From contig JABBOT010000007.1 of NCBI GenBank assembly GCA_016165875.1, forward strand, positions 21,163,703 to 21,227,702: DNA of 64,000 nucleotides. The letters are read 5' to 3'. Position numbers and translations under genes: made by a program. The notes beneath the pieces were generated by a model. That model searched no databases and was not told the origin of the DNA. It saw nothing but the letters and a program-made list of their open reading frames with translations. Below are positions 60,061-64,000 of this stretch, piece after piece. Position 1 is the first letter of the stretch; each line of letters begins with the position of its first letter. This stretch comes from Acanthopleura granulata. Taxonomy: Eukaryota > Mollusca > Polyplacophora > Chitonida > Chitonidae.

Positions 60061-60329
60061 CCCCTGGTAAAACCGACAAATAGCAAGATCCATGTCCAGA
60101 AACATACCACCACACAATATAATATTGATGATAACAAACAACTCACAAATCGTAACAATGTCTATGTATACATGTCTGCAGACAATATTTTGTGATGACT
60201 GGCAGGCGTAAGAACAGCTGGCGTAAGAGCAAATCGGTATTGAATCCGTCCACCAACATAAGAAAAAATTCAAAAGCATGTAAGATATTTGGTCGTTTTT
60301 GTTTGTGCACACAGCAACAAGATGCAGAT

Positions 60330-60674
60330 TTAGAATAGATTACTGTTACCTAAGCTGACAAGGAGCTGTTTTGCTGTGCCATTCTGTGGCATTAGAAAGT
60401 CTTCACCGTTCGATTTAATTTCCAGTGCATAACGGTTTCCAGCCATGCTCAATAAATCAGAACCATTCGAAATTGCACTGCCTAAAGCTATTGTCTTCAC
60501 AGCTGTGAATAAGTCTTGAGACTTCATATTTTCCATATGACTGCGAATGACTTTATTGAATCCCGATAGCTGATTATCAAGGAACACGTCAGGATGTTGC
60601 GATATCACTAACTCAGAAGTTACAGCAATGCTTTCAGCAGACTTCTTCCCTTGCAGTGGAAAGATGGAGCGCAA
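60330..60674 (-). CDS. Block A copy 2: open coding-like exon (about 60350-60654)
   Basis: A 114-codon frame, the only block A copy without stops. It includes IALGSAISNGSDLLSMAGNR, then YALEIKSNGEDFLMPQNGTA and KQLLVSL. A minus-strand donor GTAACA follows at 60349 in the middle of the frame, and the matching site in copy 3 is GTGACA, so the exon probably ends there. An NGT and other N-x-S/T sites suggest an extracellular protein. The flow (helical, then ALEIK, F-x-MP) recalls the region before the GAIN domain of polycystin-1-like proteins; this is a weak impression. Homology with copy 3 spans about 600 bp including flanks. Confidence 0.45.
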   Translation of the reverse strand: MRSIFPLQGKKSAESIAVTSELVISQHPDVFLDNQLSGFNKVIRSHMENMKSQDLFTAVKTIALGSAISNGSDLLSMAGNRYALEIKSNGEDFLMPQNGTAKQLLVSLGNSNLF

Positions 60675-61899
60675 ATTGCTTGCCTTCTTTTCAGGAGACT
60701 ACTCTGCAGAATGTGTCATTTCCTCCTTTTGATAAAATATTACTTTGATTTGCCGTACATGTACAAGAACTAAGCACCTGAAATTGTTTTAATATGAATT
60801 CACATTTCCACGCGTGCAACGAAGACATTTGTGATAATCTCTGCGGTGTTGTCATTAAGCTAACGTTTGAGAGGAATAAATGAATGACTTTCAAGTTTCT
60901 TCATACACAAAATGAATTTTGTCACGTCCTTAGTTAACCACTATAACTTTTCGATGAAGTTAAGTGTCCGTTTGTCATTTAATCTTCATTTATACGTTAA
61001 ACAACATTCCCCACTTAATATCAACATCCCTTACATGTGCTGTATTCTAATTATAAACTATTGACAAAAATATGTCAGTATCCTCACGGTTGACGGAACT
61101 GAACTTCGATGGGGAGATGTCATTATGAAGCTGATTTTGTAGTCTTGCAATTTTTGAATACAGCTCAGATCCTAGTGTACAGTCTTGGCAAAGATCACTA
61201 CGGGGTCATTTCTGATCATCAGAGGGGTAATTCGTGTTCGCCGTAATGTTAATGCGTCAGCTACATGCTATTTTTGAAGAGGGGGAGGGGGAGGGGGCGT
61301 TCGTGTAGTGGTCTAGACTATTGTCACGTACTGCTGGCGATTTGGTGAGTGAATCTGCTGTCGTTTGGAAACCCGTAGTATTTCTGTCCAAATTTTACTG
61401 CCACGTATAGTTTATGTATCCATATCGATATCAAAGTTAGGCAGATATGAAAATATACGGATTTACGATTTGGGGACTTTTTAGTGTGCCTACATGCATT
61501 CCGTGCAATAATTTACTTTCTAAAGCATATGTGGATTAGTAAAGTAATAATGCAAGCTTTCCCGGCTTTAAGAGGCACACAGCAGAACAGAGATTCGGTT
61601 TTTAGTCATATATTTTACAATGAGAGTAAGGGATCCCAGAAGCAGATCACATTATCCATTAGTATTTATGCACGGAGTTTAAAATAAAGTTACATCACGA
61701 TTTTCTTGATTCCAGGTGAACGACATTTTCTTTGGTTAACCGAGTGATTCATCGATTGATAGTTTAATTAATTTCAGTGTAGTTTTACTCCCGACTCAAG
61801 CATTTTTTCTATTTAGCGACACACGTTACCTTTCATGGGTAGACGAATCCGAAGAGTTCGGGATAGACCACTGGCGTTGGACAAATCACTGGGGAACTT

Positions 61900-62145
61900 A
61901 ATTTTATTTAATTTAATTTATTTATTTATTTATTTTTTATTTTATTGGTGTTTTAAATCCTACTCAAGAATATTTCACTTATTCGACAGTGGCCAGCAAT
62001 ATGGTGGGAGGAAACCGGACAGAGCTCAGGGGAAAGCTAGGACCATCGGCAGGCTGCTGGCAGACCTTTCGGAGATCGCATGGGTGGGAGGCCTCTGAGT
62101 CATTACTCTGCGTTAGTGCGCTAATTAACTGAGCGACGGAGGCCA
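61900..62145 (-). repeat. SINE, near full length, with long A/T tail
   Basis: Tail of TTTA/ATTTA units, then ttattggtgttttaaatcct, core, and head (taactgagcgacggaggcc). It sits between block A copies 2 and 3. Confidence 0.88.
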
Positions 62146-62207
62146 GCCACTTCCCACTTTAAAAATCGAGACTAGTATGTATATATGTTTAAAGACATTA
62201 TTTTTAG

Positions 62208-62850
62208 TGATGACTGGAAGGCGTAAGAGCAACTGACGTTAGAGCAACTCGGTGTTAAATCCCTCCACCACCGAAAAAGCGAGAAATAAATACCCTTAGA
62301 TATTAGGTCGTTTTATTTGTGCACACAGCAACAAGGTGCAGATATGGGATAGATTACTGTCACCTGAACAGACAAGAAGCTGTTCTACTGCGCGATTCTG
62401 TGCCATTAGAAAGTCTTCACGAGGGACACTGTTCAATTTATTTCCCAAGGCAGCATGCTTTCCAACCAAGGTCAATATCTCAGAACCATTCGAAATTGCT
62501 CTGCTTGAAACTATCCTCGTCACTGTAGGAGATAAATTACCTTCAGACTTCATAGCTGTCTTACATATGACTGTTATTTAGCTGGGCTAAATCAGGTTAT
62601 GTGAATACTGAAGCACACATTTGGTTCTTGCAATGCCATTAACTCAGAAATTACAGAGGTTTCTTTTAAACAGACGTTTTCGCTTGTAGTTTAGAGCACT
62701 AAATCCTTGCCCTCTTTTCAGCGTAAGACTCTGTGTAATGTGTGATTTCCTGCTTTAGATTACATATTACTTATATCTGTCGTTGTAGTACAAAGCATCG
62801 ATAAATATTTTGAGTATGAATTAACATTTCCGTGTGTGAAAAAAGAAAGA
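62208..62850 (-). pseudogene. Block A copy 3, broken
   Basis: Aligns to 60190-60830 throughout (gatgactgg(a/c)aggcgtaag, tttgtgcacacagcaacaag, ccattagaaagtcttcac, cagaaccattcgaaattgc). The minus-strand frame SRAISNGSEILTLVGKHAAL matches copy 2, but upstream of its MKS it meets TAA and TAG codons. It is therefore a decayed duplicate, or an exon with a different 5' border. Confidence 0.5.
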
Positions 62851-64000
62851 AAGCGGACCAGTAGTGAAAAGATTTAAGATTCCATTATTTTCCCACTTGA
62901 CAGGAAGAAAGTAATGCTTTCCTACTTTCTTCGTGTATAATTTCACTTTTGCTCCCCCCGTCGTTATCCACTATATATCGTTATCTTGTATTTTTACAAT
63001 GGAAATAAAGAGCAACGGGCGGTTGGCGTCGAATTTGCATAAGACTCTTCAAGACATGTATTTAACACGTGTTGACAGCATGTATTTTGGTTTGGCTTCC
63101 ATTGTAAATTAATACTTCTTAAACATTCACAATGGTAGTTAAGATAAAATCCTAAGTAAGGTAAATTGACTAAACGACAGATGTAGAAATGAAGAAAAGA
63201 TCTTCAACGTGATCGACAGTACTATGTCCTTAGTCAAACGTTACTGTGGTAAGTTATTATCCGTTGGCGAATACAGTGGTAAGTAAACCCACTCTTACCG
63301 GAGGAGCCAGAGGCCCATGGGTCGTTTTCCACAATATTCAGAGAGTGTACTGATTCAAACATTACAGGCATTATGTTTTTAATTCTAAAAATTAACACAA
63401 AGGTTTTGTGGTGTTTAAGGTTGACAGAACTGCGATCAGTGAATATATTGTGTCAGACAAGACTCATCAGAAAAACCAGGTATAACTTCCCATGCTACAT
63501 CCATTTTACTTCTCACACGATTTATTTAAACCAAGAATCCATATCCCATGAAGATCTATAAACAGTTTATTAAAGATATGGTTTTGCGTTTCTATCTTTT
63601 ATCAGTCCCTTTCTTGGCTTGTCCATCGATTACATGTAGCAAAGTGTGTAGGGCAAGCATAAGATAAGAACGGCAATATATAATAATCCATACAAATACG
63701 ATTTAAAGTAGGATATCCCATATAGAGAGAGAAAATGGCCATCTGCTTTTTTCATATATTTCACACTGACGGATTCTAACTTGCCCAGGAATCAAACCTG
63801 GCAATTTTCAATAATACGTATCTATTCTGTAGTCTGTAAGAAATAAACTATTACCAAGATTCCTATCAGTTCTAGCTTCTAGGTAAAGGAAGTTATGATT
63901 AATAAATTGATTTCATTGCTGTTTGGTTCTAAACCCAAGAACTTTTCCATTATGCGATAAAAAATGGAAGAAAAAGGACTGCACGGAATAAACCACCGAC
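62851..64000. other. No gene seen
   Basis: AT-rich. A tRNA T-arm-like sequence on the minus strand (63793-63809, ccaggtttgattcctgg) is isolated and not part of a foldable tRNA that I can see. Confidence 0.35.

Noticed and set aside
61277..61300. G-run tract resembling a quadruplex
   Set aside because: Only three long G runs; a fourth is lacking, so the standard pattern is not met.
63793..63809. tRNA T-arm-like sequence
   Set aside because: No D-arm, anticodon arm or acceptor stem can be found around it.

Overview
This is a 64 kb stretch of animal nuclear DNA. It has spliced genes with GT-AG introns, long AT-leaning intergenic regions, decayed minisatellites, and about sixteen copies of one tRNA-headed SINE with a conserved core and a TTTATTTATTTGATTGG-type tail. 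SINEs of this look, together with LDLa, GNAT and KCNE-like genes, point to a lophotrochozoan, most likely a marine mollusc. The phylum is an inference. Most long open frames here are chance; the real coding sequence is mostly in short exons found by matching splice sites and codon phase.

Firm genes. (1) 1923-3139, + strand: a two-exon GNAT acetyltransferase. (2) 6960-12716, + strand: a five-exon type I membrane protein with a cysteine-rich N-terminal segment, two LDL-receptor class A modules, one membrane helix, a cysteine cluster and a 122-residue cytoplasmic tail; every junction is phase 1. Its first exon is not settled. (3) 19606-20133, - strand: a small single-pass membrane protein that looks like a KCNE/MinK-type channel subunit.

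Less certain exons, all with good splice signals: 26051-26137 (+, hydrophobic), 28381-28527 (+), 38212-38338 (+), the pair 40552-40607 and 42975-43126 (+, phase-matched, with a poly(A) signal), 45589-45640 and 50359-50468 (+), and 47685-47858 (-).

Repeat landscape. A 77-bp satellite fills 22.04-23.29 kb. Degenerate arrays of about 48 bp (30.93-31.89 kb), 25 bp (36.5-37.04 kb and 7.67-7.88 kb) and 45 bp (54.83-55.57 kb) lie elsewhere; the last is interrupted by a 150-bp snap-back palindrome. A decayed LINE 3' end is at about 28.9-29.4 kb.

From 57.3 to 62.9 kb the minus strand carries several diverged copies of the same exon-like blocks. One copy keeps an open frame and the others are broken, so this looks like local exon or gene duplication with decay. 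I see no operon, CRISPR array, phage, viral genome or defence island, and no obviously new biological system. The most useful results are the splice-phase-supported gene models, the decaying exon cluster, and the unusual number of old minisatellites.
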